From assembly GCA_964569425.1 (NCBI GenBank), contig CAZMVD010000101.1, positions 1 to 15,673 of the forward strand: 15,673 bases of DNA, in the 5' to 3' direction. Below are positions 1-7,053 of the stretch, in pieces (position 1 is the first letter of the stretch; each line of letters starts with the position of its first letter). The notes below the pieces were generated by a model, which saw only the letters and a list, made by a program, of their open reading frames with translations, was not told the DNA's origin and searched no databases. A program made the translations under genes and the position numbers. This stretch comes from JACQXM01 sp964569425. Its GTDB lineage: Bacteria; Planctomycetota; Phycisphaerae; UBA1845.

Positions 1-1
1 G

Positions 2-562
2 CATGAGCTTTCCGGCGGCCAGCGGCAGCGCATCGGCATCGCCCGCGCCATCGCGCTCAAGCCGCGGCTCATCATCTGGGACGAGCCCGTCAGCGCGCTC
101 GACGTATCCGTGCAGGCACAGATTCTTCAGCTCATCAGCGACCTGCAAACGGAACTCGGCCTCACCTATCTGTTCATCGCGCACCACCTGGCCGTCGTTC
201 GCGCCGTCAGCGATGCCGTCGCGGTCATGTACCTCGGGCGCATCGCCGAGCGCGGCCCGACCGATGCGCTCTTTGACCGCCCGCGACACCCCTACACCCA
301 GGCGCTGATCGCCGCCGTGCTCGACCCCGACCTTCCGCCCCAACCGGACCCGCCGCCCGCCGCGCCGGGCGCGCCGCCCGGCGCCCGCCCGGCCCGGGGC
401 TGCCTCTACGCGTCGCGCTGCCCGCTGGTCACCGAAAAGTGCCACGAGGTGACACCCACCTTGCGGGCAATCCCCGGAATGGTCGAAAGCCACCAGGTCG
501 CCTGCCATCACGCCGAACGGACCGCGGCGCCGCCCTTCGTCACCCTGCAGACTCCGTCGTAA
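2..562 (+). CDS. Peptide/oligopeptide ABC transporter ATP-binding protein, C-terminal part (5' truncated by window edge)
   Basis: This is the ATPase subunit of an ABC importer of the Opp/Dpp (dipeptide/oligopeptide/nickel) type, which powers uptake from the cytoplasmic face of the inner membrane. The frame is open from base 2. It starts directly in the ABC signature (LSGGQRQR), followed by Walker B (LIIWDEP) with the D-loop (SALDVS) and the switch histidine in LFIAHHLAVV. The Walker A half is lost to the window edge. After the ATPase core come a Pro/Ala-rich linker and the oligo_HPY C-terminal region typical of OppD/OppF. That region carries four cysteines (GCLYASRCPL...EKCHE...VACHH); such cysteines bind an Fe-S cluster in some Dpp ATPases, but whether they do so here is inference. 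The substrate cannot be read from this part. The end overlaps the convergent SAM hydrolase gene by 23 bp. Confidence 0.93.
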   Translation, partial: HELSGGQRQRIGIARAIALKPRLIIWDEPVSALDVSVQAQILQLISDLQTELGLTYLFIAHHLAVVRAVSDAVAVMYLGRIAERGPTDALFDRPRHPYTQALIAAVLDPDLPPQPDPPPAAPGAPPGARPARGCLYASRCPLVTEKCHEVTPTLRAIPGMVESHQVACHHAERTAAPPFVTLQTPS

Positions 563-1355
563 CCGGCGCCGCACGCACCTCCACCACCACGTCGCCCGTT
601 CCGCCGAACCGCTCCACCGCGCTGCCGCCGTTGATGGCAATCTCCAGCAACTGACAGCTCCCGATATACGCCACCGGCATTCCCACGGCCACGTCGCTGA
701 AGCAGGTCTGCACCTCCCCCACCGGCGCCCCGTTCACCCGGACCTCCAGCGCCGTCCGGCCTCCGCGCAGCGCTTCCACTTGTCCCCGCTGAATGTTCGT
801 CACCAACGTGCCGAAGTGATCGACGTGCACCACCGTACCGCGCACCAGATCGCCGCGAACTTCTCCCGACAGTCGCAGCGCCAGCGCCTCCACCCGATCC
901 ACCGCCCGCCCGAACGCCCGCGGCTTCACCCCCCGCGCCAGGTGCGCCGCCACCGGCGCCATGATGTCGCGCCCGTGAAACGTGCTGGAAAGTTCCGCCA
1001 GCAGGTACCGACGATCCTCCACCGCGTGCATCGCCTCCAGCGGAAACTCGCGGTGCACCAGCGTAACCAGCCCGTTGTCCGGCACCACCACATATTGGCC
1101 CGCGTATTGTCCCACCAGAATGCGCCGCGCCGAACCCACCCCCGGATCCACCACCGCCAGGTGGATGGTGCCCCGCGGAAACCACCCAAAGGTCTGCCGC
1201 AGGATGAACGCACCCTCCGCCACATTCTGCGGACCGACGTCGTGGCTGACGTCCACCAGCCGTACTTCCGGCGCCAGTTGCAGGATCACCCCCTTAAGCG
1301 CCGCCACGTAATGATCGCGTGTGCCATAGTCCGTCAGCAGGGTAATGATTGACAT
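540..1355 (-). CDS. SAM hydrolase / S-adenosyl-L-methionine hydroxide adenosyltransferase (DUF62 family)
   Basis: The 271-residue product belongs to the DUF62 family, which splits S-adenosylmethionine with water to adenosine and methionine; fluorinase and chlorinase are relatives. Visible motifs are LLTDYG (residues 6-11), VVDPGVGSARR (68-78), PDNG (92-95), FHGRD (126-130) and a C-terminal LEIAINGGSA segment in the second, beta-barrel-like domain. The Asp-Arg-His triad known from archaeal SAM hydrolases fits D70, R77 and H127, with the expected D-R spacing of seven, so hydrolase activity is more likely than halogenation. I chose the ATG at 1355 over an in-frame upstream codon at 1421 because the family begins with M-x-I-x-LLTDYG and a GGGAG Shine-Dalgarno lies just upstream. 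Its cellular role is unclear. It is transcribed divergently from the next gene and its tail overlaps the ABC ATPase gene. Confidence 0.94.
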   Translation of the reverse strand: MSIITLLTDYGTRDHYVAALKGVILQLAPEVRLVDVSHDVGPQNVAEGAFILRQTFGWFPRGTIHLAVVDPGVGSARRILVGQYAGQYVVVPDNGLVTLVHREFPLEAMHAVEDRRYLLAELSSTFHGRDIMAPVAAHLARGVKPRAFGRAVDRVEALALRLSGEVRGDLVRGTVVHVDHFGTLVTNIQRGQVEALRGGRTALEVRVNGAPVGEVQTCFSDVAVGMPVAYIGSCQLLEIAINGGSAVERFGGTGDVVVEVRAAPVTTESAG

Positions 1356-1615
1356 GGTACTCCCAACCCGATCCGCGGCGCCCGCCGCCGAAGCATACCG
1401 GCCGGCACCACCGAAAACCACCGCTGCGCCACCGGCCGATAACCGGTCAAGGGCATTTCGTCCGCACGATATCGTAACCTGAACAGGGTCTGCGATCGGC
1501 CCGGGTGCCGTTCGCGACCCGCCATGCGCGGCATCGGCCGGGCGGTCAAACGAAACGCGCCTGCAACCGAGTCGGCGCCCGAACCCTGACCCTAAGGTCC
1601 AACGGGAAGAACCAG

Positions 1616-2227
1616 ATGATATTGTCGCTCCAGGACTGGCTCGTGTTTCTCAAGTCCACCGACGGGCTGATCGCCCTGCCCATGCTGCTGGGCGGCGCCG
1701 TACTCATGTTCTTTGGATGGCGGCTGTGGAAAGTGTGCGTGGTCCTTTCGTTCGGGATCATCGGCGTAGGGGTGACCACCATGCTGACCGACCCCTCCGA
1801 CGGCCAGTGGGCCTTGCCTGTTCTGGGCGGGATCACGCTCGGCGCATTGAGTTACTTCCCGGCGCACTACTCCGTCGCTTTTCTGGGAGGTTTGCTGGGG
1901 GCGGGCGGCGTGCTGCATTTCCTCGGCGGATTCGGATTCGGCGGGGCAATATACTGGGTTGGCGGACTGGTCGGGCTGATCGGCGCCACCGCGTATGCCT
2001 TCATCAATCGCCGTATGGTCGTCATTCTGGTCACCGCTTTTCTGGGCGCGGTGATGCTGCTCTCCGGCCTGACCGTGTTCGTCATGCTCTCGCCGCCGCT
2101 ATACGGCACCTTGATTTCGATGGCCACCGGAAGCCTGTTCGTCGTGCCGTTCCTGTTGATCGTGCCCACGGTCATGAGCTGCTTCTACCAGGTGGCCGAA
2201 GTGAACCGGCTCCAGGCGGAGTTATGA
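1616..2227 (+). CDS. Seven-helix membrane protein, DUF4203/TMEM198-like
   Basis: A 203-residue integral membrane protein of unknown function. The sequence is almost wholly hydrophobic, with about seven predicted helices (around residues 18-35, 39-58, 66-82, 86-105, 108-130, 134-158 and 168-190) separated by very short loops. It is rich in Gly, including GGAVLMFFGWRLWK and a GGLLGAGGVLHFLGGFGFGGA-like stretch from 91 to 111. The 'G..L.ffG.rl.k' opening and seven-helix plan resemble DUF4203 (TMEM198/TM7SF3-like) proteins; I base this on topology and the first motif only. The ATG at 1616 is chosen over an in-frame upstream codon at 1505 because GGGAAGA lies six bases before it and the upstream extension is Arg-rich and not membrane-like. 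It ends four bases before the convergent diguanylate cyclase gene. No active-site motif is visible. Confidence 0.8.
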   Translation: MILSLQDWLVFLKSTDGLIALPMLLGGAVLMFFGWRLWKVCVVLSFGIIGVGVTTMLTDPSDGQWALPVLGGITLGALSYFPAHYSVAFLGGLLGAGGVLHFLGGFGFGGAIYWVGGLVGLIGATAYAFINRRMVVILVTAFLGAVMLLSGLTVFVMLSPPLYGTLISMATGSLFVVPFLLIVPTVMSCFYQVAEVNRLQAEL

Positions 2228-2231
2228 CCCA

Positions 2232-3538
2232 TCAGCGAAACGGCGTGGCGCCCACGCCGTTTCTGCCGTCGCGTTTGGCCAGGTAAAGCGCCTCGTCGGC
2301 GGAGTGAACCAGTTCAGCGCCGCTTGCCGGCCGATGTTGCCGGAGACTGGCCACCCCCGCGCTCAATGACAACGGCACCCCGCCCGACAGTGTCGCCACA
2401 TACTGCGCGAACAACCGCACGACCCGCTCCGCAACCGCCTGGGCATCGGACTGGCTTGTCCCCGGCAGCAGAATCAGGAACTCGTCCCCGCCGTACCGAA
2501 TCGCAACGTCCGACGGCCGCGTGGCGCCCCGCAGCAGCTCCCCCATGAAACGCAACACGTCGTCGCCCGCCTTGTGACCGCACGTATCGTTGAGCTGCTT
2601 GAAGTAATCGATGTCGATCATCATGGCCGCCAGGTCCGCGCCGCGAACCTGTTGCGCCGCAAAGATCCCCTCCAGCTCCCGCTCGAGAAACGCCCGGTTG
2701 CGCAGCCGCGTCAGGGAATCGACCGTCGCTTCTTCCCGCGCCCGACGAAGTTGACGGTCGAAGCCCGCCGCATTCTCCTTGAGCTTCCATTCCGCATCAC
2801 GCTGCACCCGCGCCGCCCGCGACCGCGCAGACGTGAGTTCACGCACCAGATCGTCGACCTCCACGGCAATCTGTTGCAATTCGCCGCAGGCATCCGGCGG
2901 AAACACCGCGCCGTCAACCGGGCTCTCCGTCACCGCCGCCGCCAACCGCCGCAACGGACGCGACACGCCCCGCTCGAACCAGCGCGTCAGCGTTCCAGCG
3001 CCATATTGCAGCACGATCACCATCACCAGACCGAACACCGTGATGGCCAAATACCAGCTTTCCGCAAACGCCGGCACCCGCACGAGCACCGCCACGCGCT
3101 GCGCCGCGGCCTCCTCCACGCCCGTCAGCGGAACCACGGCGCCGCCCGCCGGCACCGCGCCGCCCGGTCCGCNNNNNNNNNNCCATGGGCGCCGGCAAGT
3201 GCCTGCATCGCCGATCGATAAGTGCCCCCCTCTGGATAGACCGTTCGCACGTCGCCTTGCAGATCGAGCAGCCCCACCGACAGCAGCGCCGGATAGACAG
3301 CGCGCAAACGGTCCACCGCCGGCGTCAGGGCGCCCCCCGCGACCGGCGTCAACGTCGCAGCGCACAAGCGAACATGCTCCAGGACCATCTGCTTGGCCTG
3401 ACGATCCAATAGCAAATGGCTGACCAGGGCAAAAGCGCCCACGGCGGCCAGCCACGCCCACCACCCCATGCGCCGTGCCGACTGCGCAAAGGTCGGACCC
3501 ATCACTCGCGGCGAAGCAGATGCACTCAAAGTCGGCAA
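2232..3538 (-). CDS. Membrane-anchored GGDEF diguanylate cyclase (interrupted by assembly gap)
   Basis: This enzyme makes cyclic di-GMP from two GTP at the cytoplasmic membrane. The order is an N-terminal helix (about residues 26-44, GWWAWLAAVGAFALVSHLLL), a periplasmic sensor stretch, the N gap, a second helix (SWYLAITVFGLVMVIVLQYG), a HAMP-like linker, a charged coiled coil, and the GGDEF domain. The active-site GGDEF is intact (2478-2492). A product-inhibition I-site, RPSD (2508-2519), lies exactly five residues before it, so the enzyme is probably active and feedback-inhibited. Sensor and catalytic halves are in different frames on the two sides of the 10-N gap; the product is continuous only if the true gap length is 2 modulo 3. 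The start is uncertain: TTG at 3538 has AGAGGA ten bases upstream, while ATG at 3502 or 3469 are alternatives. The periplasmic ligand is unknown. Confidence 0.85.
2238..2262. terminator. Perfect 11-bp hairpin between convergent genes, probable bidirectional terminator
   Basis: AAACGGCGTGG (2238-2248) and CCACGCCGTTT (2252-2262) are exact reverse complements separated by three bases. The A-rich left flank and T-rich right flank mean that either strand gives a GC stem ending in a short U run, as in a rho-independent terminator. It starts 11 bases after the stop of the membrane protein gene and lies inside the last codons of the cyclase gene (encoding NGVGATPFR). The U run is short (three), so efficiency is uncertain. 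Confidence 0.6.
3173..3182. other. Assembly gap (10 N)
   Basis: Ten unresolved bases lie in the periplasmic-domain region of the diguanylate cyclase gene. The run is probably a placeholder, because the frame of the upstream coding half differs from that of the downstream half. Confidence 0.98.
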
Positions 3539-3733
3539 CTCGGTTTGTTCCTCTGGATCCGCGGGCGGTCACGGCTGACGGCGACATTCCGAAAACCAGC
3601 GGGTCCCGTACTAAGGTAGATCGGTGGGGCGGCTCGCGTCGGTTAGTCCAGTCGTGTACGCACCGTGGCCATGTCGGCGGTTATCGGGTCTGAAGCGGTC
3701 CGGTAGAGGAAACCCCCCGCCATCTGCTCCGGT

Positions 3734-4522
3734 TCACACCGACTCCGACATTCCGCACTCGGCCCACGTTTTGGGCGTCTCCCACACGCGCACCCCGCTC
3801 AGCCGCGCTCGCCCGAACTCCCCCGACAACCGCTTCCAGATGACCCGTGAAATGTTCTCCACACTGGGATTCATCGTACCGAACTCGGGGCACTCAACGT
3901 TCAGATTCCGGTGGTCGAACGCCGAGATCACCCGTTCGTTGACGATGCGGCTCAACTCCGCCGGGGCGATCACCTGCCCGGTCGGGCCGGCCGGCTCCCC
4001 GGTCACGGTGACTTCCAACACGTAATTATGCCCGTGGCCGTGGGGATTGCTGCACTTGCCGAAAAGCCGGAGATTCTCCTCGTCGGACAATTCCGCACGG
4101 TACAGCCGATGCGCAGCCGAGAACTCGAACGATTGGGTCACGCGTACCATCACCGGGATTCTCCTGTCCACGGAAAAACTGAAAAAGGGCGAAATGAACC
4201 AACGCAGTGCCTGCAGCTTCAGCGGGGGGGCGCAGGCGTCGGCCGCGCAGGCGAACGCCCAGCGCAGCGCCCCCGCCATCCGGTCCTCCGACCCGGCGCC
4301 GTCCAGTGTTTCACGCAGCACCGGCACCACCACCGTGTAAATCAGATGGTCGAGCACCTTGATGTCGCACACATACCCGGTGTCCCCATCCACCGGCCCA
4401 TCCACCGAGACGCGGAATACCCAGAACCCCGCCCCCGCAACCGGCGGTCCGCCCGACCAGGTGTTGAGGCGTTCACCCCCACTTTCTCGTGAGAAACAGC
4501 GAACTTCACGCGTCAATCGCAT
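3734..4522 (-). CDS. Tandem-domain 6-pyruvoyl-tetrahydropterin synthase / QueD-family protein
   Basis: A 262-residue protein with two copies of the PTPS/QueD (COG0720) fold, which converts dihydroneopterin triphosphate to a 6-substituted tetrahydropterin for queuosine/deazapurine or biopterin-type pathways. The C-terminal half (about 125-262) looks catalytic: zinc ligands H138 (FSAAHRL), H163 and H165 (NPHGHGHNY), catalytic C157 (FGKCSNP), D203-H204 (FDHRNLN), PSVENIS around E222, and VWET with E248. The N-terminal half repeats part of the fold (VFRVSVDGPVDGDTGYVCDI aligns with LEVTVTGEPAGPTGQVI) but lacks the His zinc ligands and Cys, so it is probably structural or regulatory. Start: ATG at 4522 (GTG at 4525 is adjacent), with no good SD. 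An internal ATG at 4150 has AGGAGA upstream and would give a normal 138-residue single-domain enzyme. Which reaction it performs is unresolved. Confidence 0.88.
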   Translation of the reverse strand: MRLTREVRCFSRESGGERLNTWSGGPPVAGAGFWVFRVSVDGPVDGDTGYVCDIKVLDHLIYTVVVPVLRETLDGAGSEDRMAGALRWAFACAADACAPPLKLQALRWFISPFFSFSVDRRIPVMVRVTQSFEFSAAHRLYRAELSDEENLRLFGKCSNPHGHGHNYVLEVTVTGEPAGPTGQVIAPAELSRIVNERVISAFDHRNLNVECPEFGTMNPSVENISRVIWKRLSGEFGRARLSGVRVWETPKTWAECGMSESV

Positions 4523-4539
4523 CACGCCATTCTAGCACG

Positions 4540-4568
4540 TTGACCCGCCGCCGTCGTGCTCCTAGACT
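4540..4568 (+). promoter_or_regulatory. Sigma70-type promoter for the isochorismatase/zinc-ribbon/Nudix operon
   Basis: TTGACC at 4540-4545 (5 of 6 to TTGACA), a 17-base spacer, then TAGACT at 4563-4568 (4 of 6 to TATAAT). It lies about 44 bases before the start at 4612, in the divergent region with the PTPS gene. The match is by consensus only. Confidence 0.5.
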
Positions 4569-4611
4569 CGCTCACGTCGTATGCCGCCGCATTCACAAAG
4601 GTTGGCTCGCC

Positions 4612-5205
4612 ATGCTTCGCCCAAACCGCCTTGACGTCGACCGCGCACTGGTGCTGGTCATCGACGTGCAGACCAAACTCCTGCCCCTCATTCTCGCCCA
4701 GGAACGCATCGTCGCCGGCGTGCTCCGACTATTGGCGGGGGCGCGACTGTTCGAACTCCCCGTCCTGGCGACCGAACAATATCCCAAGGGAATCGGCCCC
4801 ACCCACCCCGGCGTGGCAGAAGCGTTGCACGCCGCCCATGCCCGCATTCTGGAAAAGCCGACCTTCAGCGCCTGCGGAGAACCGCCGGTTCGCAGCGCCA
4901 TGGCCGAACTCGATCGTCCCCAGGTGATCCTCGTCGGCATCGAAGCGCACGTTTGCGTGCTGCAAACCGCGCTGGACTTGCGCGCCCAGGACTACGACGT
5001 GTTTGTCTGCGCCGATGCCGTCGGTTCGCGCACCCGGCTCGATGGGGACATGGCCCTCGAACGCATGCGCCAGGAGGGAATCTACGTCACCACCGTGGAA
5101 AGCGCCCTGTTCGAACTTTGCGACCGATGTGATACCCCGCGCTTCAAAGCCATGCTCGACATCATCAAGGCCGCGCCGCCGTCGGACGATGCCCGAACGC
5201 CTTGA
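4612..5205 (+). CDS. Isochorismatase-family cysteine hydrolase (YcaC-like)
   Basis: A 197-residue cytosolic hydrolase of the isochorismatase/nicotinamidase superfamily, which attacks amides or vinyl ethers through a covalent cysteine intermediate. The triad is visible: D18 (LVIDVQ), K82 (LEKPTFSA) and C115 (GIEAHVCVLQTALDL). Length and spacing match the E. coli YcaC type (D19, K84, C118). The metal-binding Asp/His set of true nicotinamidases is not seen, so nicotinamidase or isochorismatase activity should not be assumed. I chose ATG 4612, preceded by AAAGG, because an in-frame upstream codon at 4489 would add a 41-residue Arg-rich tail reaching into the divergent gene and upstream of the probable promoter. 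It is first of a co-directional trio; the next start is 39 bases after its stop. Confidence 0.9.
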   Translation: MLRPNRLDVDRALVLVIDVQTKLLPLILAQERIVAGVLRLLAGARLFELPVLATEQYPKGIGPTHPGVAEALHAAHARILEKPTFSACGEPPVRSAMAELDRPQVILVGIEAHVCVLQTALDLRAQDYDVFVCADAVGSRTRLDGDMALERMRQEGIYVTTVESALFELCDRCDTPRFKAMLDIIKAAPPSDDARTP

Positions 5206-5244
5206 CCCGGGCCGCCGCGGGGCGCACCCTGGACGAATCCCGCC

Positions 5245-5490
5245 ATGACCTTCGCCGACGATCAGGATGACGACCAACTCGAAGAGTGGGTCGAGGACGA
5301 AGGCGACGTCGACGACGTCTGGATGATGTGCCCCAACTGTCGCACACCCGTCCACGAAGATACCCAACTATGCCCTCATTGCGGAGATTGGATTATCCCC
5401 ACCGATGCGCCACGCCATGTACAGCGGTGGATCTGGGCCATCGCTGTCGTTCTGTTGCTCTTGTCACTGGGGTTCTTTGCCTTCCGTTGA
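5245..5490 (+). CDS. Small acidic zinc-ribbon protein with C-terminal membrane anchor
   Basis: An 81-residue protein. Residues 1-27 are strongly acidic (Asp/Glu-rich). A four-cysteine zinc ribbon follows (CPNC at 29-32, CPHC at 43-46), and a single hydrophobic helix near 62-80 (WIWAIAVVLLLLSLGFFAF) ends the chain. The layout resembles a tail-anchored protein with the ribbon in the cytoplasm. The function is unknown; zinc ribbons of this type often bind protein or nucleic acid, but nothing here decides. The gene sits 39 bases after the isochorismatase gene, and its stop is only seven bases before the next start, which supports one transcript. The next gene's product has the same kind of ribbon at its N-terminus, so the two may interact. 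Confidence 0.82.
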   Translation: MTFADDQDDDQLEEWVEDEGDVDDVWMMCPNCRTPVHEDTQLCPHCGDWIIPTDAPRHVQRWIWAIAVVLLLLSLGFFAFR

Positions 5491-5497
5491 GGTCCGC

Positions 5498-7033
5498 ATG
5501 ACACGCGACCCCGCGCGTCCCGACAATCCTACCCCGCCAGCCACCGAACCGCCGGTGCAGGACAGCGGCGCGCTCTGTCCCGAATGCGACTACAACCTCA
5601 CCGGCGCCCCCGGCACCCGTTGCCCATGGTGCGGCTGGAACATCAACGCCGCGGCAATGGCCGCCTTGAGCAACCGCCGCGGTGCCCGCCGATGGGTCGT
5701 GGCGGCGACGTGCTGCTTCCTCGGCCTGGGCACCCTGGCGGTCGCCGAGTGGCTCGTCGTTCGCGGGCGCGAGCTGCGCTGGCTGGACGCGGTGTCCATG
5801 CTGGCGGTGCTGCTCGGCGCCGCCGGGCATCTGACGCTTGCCGTTGTCGCGGCTTTGAGCCGCACCGTGTGGCCGCTCCGCCGCGGAGAGGCATTCCGCA
5901 TTCTGGGGCTCTCCGGTTGGCTGGCGATTGTCCTGGGCATCGCCGGTGCCACCAGCGCCCTGGGTTTCGCCCCGGCCCCGCTCTACAACGAACGCGGCGT
6001 TCAGGTAAACGGTGTATTCGAGTTCCTGCTCGCGTCGTTGTTCTTCAGCCTTCCCGGAGCCACCCTTCTGGTCATGCGCCTGGTCTCTTTTCGCGAAGCC
6101 GTCTCCGAACCGCAAGCCCCCCTCGCAACCGACCGCTCCCGGCCCCCGCCCGTCGAACCCACGGTTCCCTTCTCCGTGGAACTGTACGGGCGCTGGGGCC
6201 GCGCGGCCGTCGAGCAACCGCACGTATCGGCCCCCCGCCCCACCTCTCCCGCCGTGGAGCGCCTTATCACCGAAGCCTGGGAGGCCGAGTCGGCCCTGGC
6301 CGCCACCGACAATCGATTGCTCTACGACGCCCCTCTGGCCCGCCTGATCCGCACGCTGGCCGACCACGACCACCTGATCCTGGAACTGGGCACCACCACC
6401 TACCGCGAGTTCGTGGGGACCCACTTTCACCACGCCGCCGCCATCCGCCGGCTCAACCCCCAGTACCTGGCGCAGGCGCTCGGCGTCAGCGCCCTGGTGC
6501 AGACGAGTGACGGATACCTGGCATTCGGCCGGCGCAACCGCCGCGTCGCCTGGCACGCCGGTTTTCTCCATGCATTCGGCGGCATGGTCGAAGCCGCCGA
6601 CCGCCTGCCCGACGGCCGGTACAACGCATTCGGGAGAATGCTGGAGGAGCTGCACGAGGAAACCACGGTGCAGGCAACCGAAGTCACCGACCTGGCACTC
6701 ATCGGACTGGTCCGCGACCGGGCGCTCTTTCAACCCGAACTGCTTTTCGACGTGCGCGTCTCGCTGACCCGCGCCCAACTCAGCGCCCGCATCGACCACG
6801 CCGCCGCCGGGGCCGAGCACACCGCCGTCGAGTGGATGTTTGATGAGCCCGACGGCGTAGCGCCGTTTCTCCGGGCTGCCCGGCCGGTCACCCCCGTGGC
6901 CCAGGCGGCGCTGCTGCTGCACGGCCGGTCGTGCTGGGGATCCGAGTGGTTCGAGCACGTCTGCTACGACCTCTACGGCGGCCCGCCGCGCCTGCCCGAA
7001 CCACCCGGTGCCGCGCCCCCGCGCACCGACTGA
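5498..7033 (+). CDS. Zinc-ribbon / four-helix membrane protein fused to a Nudix-like domain
   Basis: A 511-residue three-part protein. Residues 27-45 form a zinc ribbon (CPEC...CPWC, in the CPxCxYNLxG style). Four hydrophobic helices follow near 66-86, 97-119, 136-156 and 174-196. A Pro-rich linker leads to a cytoplasmic domain with a Nudix-like core at about 328-455. The Nudix box region runs 361-391: it begins GGMVE and ends EELHEETTV. The metal-binding EE pair is present, but the usual Arg of REUxEExGU is Glu and the Gly is Thr, so the box is degenerate; the substrate cannot be named. ATG 5498 has GAGG five bases upstream, and that SD overlaps the stop of the preceding zinc-ribbon gene, which suggests translational coupling. 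The in-frame extension upstream (to 5405) would overlap that gene and is rejected. It faces the PPIase gene tail to tail. Confidence 0.83.
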   Translation: MTRDPARPDNPTPPATEPPVQDSGALCPECDYNLTGAPGTRCPWCGWNINAAAMAALSNRRGARRWVVAATCCFLGLGTLAVAEWLVVRGRELRWLDAVSMLAVLLGAAGHLTLAVVAALSRTVWPLRRGEAFRILGLSGWLAIVLGIAGATSALGFAPAPLYNERGVQVNGVFEFLLASLFFSLPGATLLVMRLVSFREAVSEPQAPLATDRSRPPPVEPTVPFSVELYGRWGRAAVEQPHVSAPRPTSPAVERLITEAWEAESALAATDNRLLYDAPLARLIRTLADHDHLILELGTTTYREFVGTHFHHAAAIRRLNPQYLAQALGVSALVQTSDGYLAFGRRNRRVAWHAGFLHAFGGMVEAADRLPDGRYNAFGRMLEELHEETTVQATEVTDLALIGLVRDRALFQPELLFDVRVSLTRAQLSARIDHAAAGAEHTAVEWMFDEPDGVAPFLRAARPVTPVAQAALLLHGRSCWGSEWFEHVCYDLYGGPPRLPEPPGAAPPRTD

Positions 7034-7053
7034 GGTTTCAGTGCCATTCGATT

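Noticed and set aside
1464..1477. ACGATATCGT palindrome between the SAM hydrolase and membrane protein genes
   Set aside because: A ten-base palindrome alone occurs by chance and no promoter elements could be placed around it.
3183..3587. Alternative N-terminus for the diguanylate cyclase from ATG 3587, in frame with the GGDEF half
   Set aside because: Upstream of the gap this frame gives Gly/Arg-rich sequence without a membrane helix, while the other frame gives a clear helix and sensor stretch; the apparent continuity depends on the arbitrary length of the N run.
3539..3733. Possible c-di-GMP riboswitch or other structured leader upstream of the diguanylate cyclase
   Set aside because: No GEMM-type conserved core or paired elements could be recognised on the minus strand.
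5393..6958. 521-codon open frame on the minus strand opposite the Nudix fusion
   Set aside because: Gly/Gln/Arg-rich composition with no motifs; the plus strand has zinc ribbon, helices, a Nudix box and a good SD.
5498..7033. Assignment of the zinc-ribbon/Nudix protein as NADH pyrophosphatase NudC
   Set aside because: NudC has its ribbon directly before the Nudix domain and a SQPWPFPxS motif; here four membrane helices intervene, the motif is absent and the box is degenerate.
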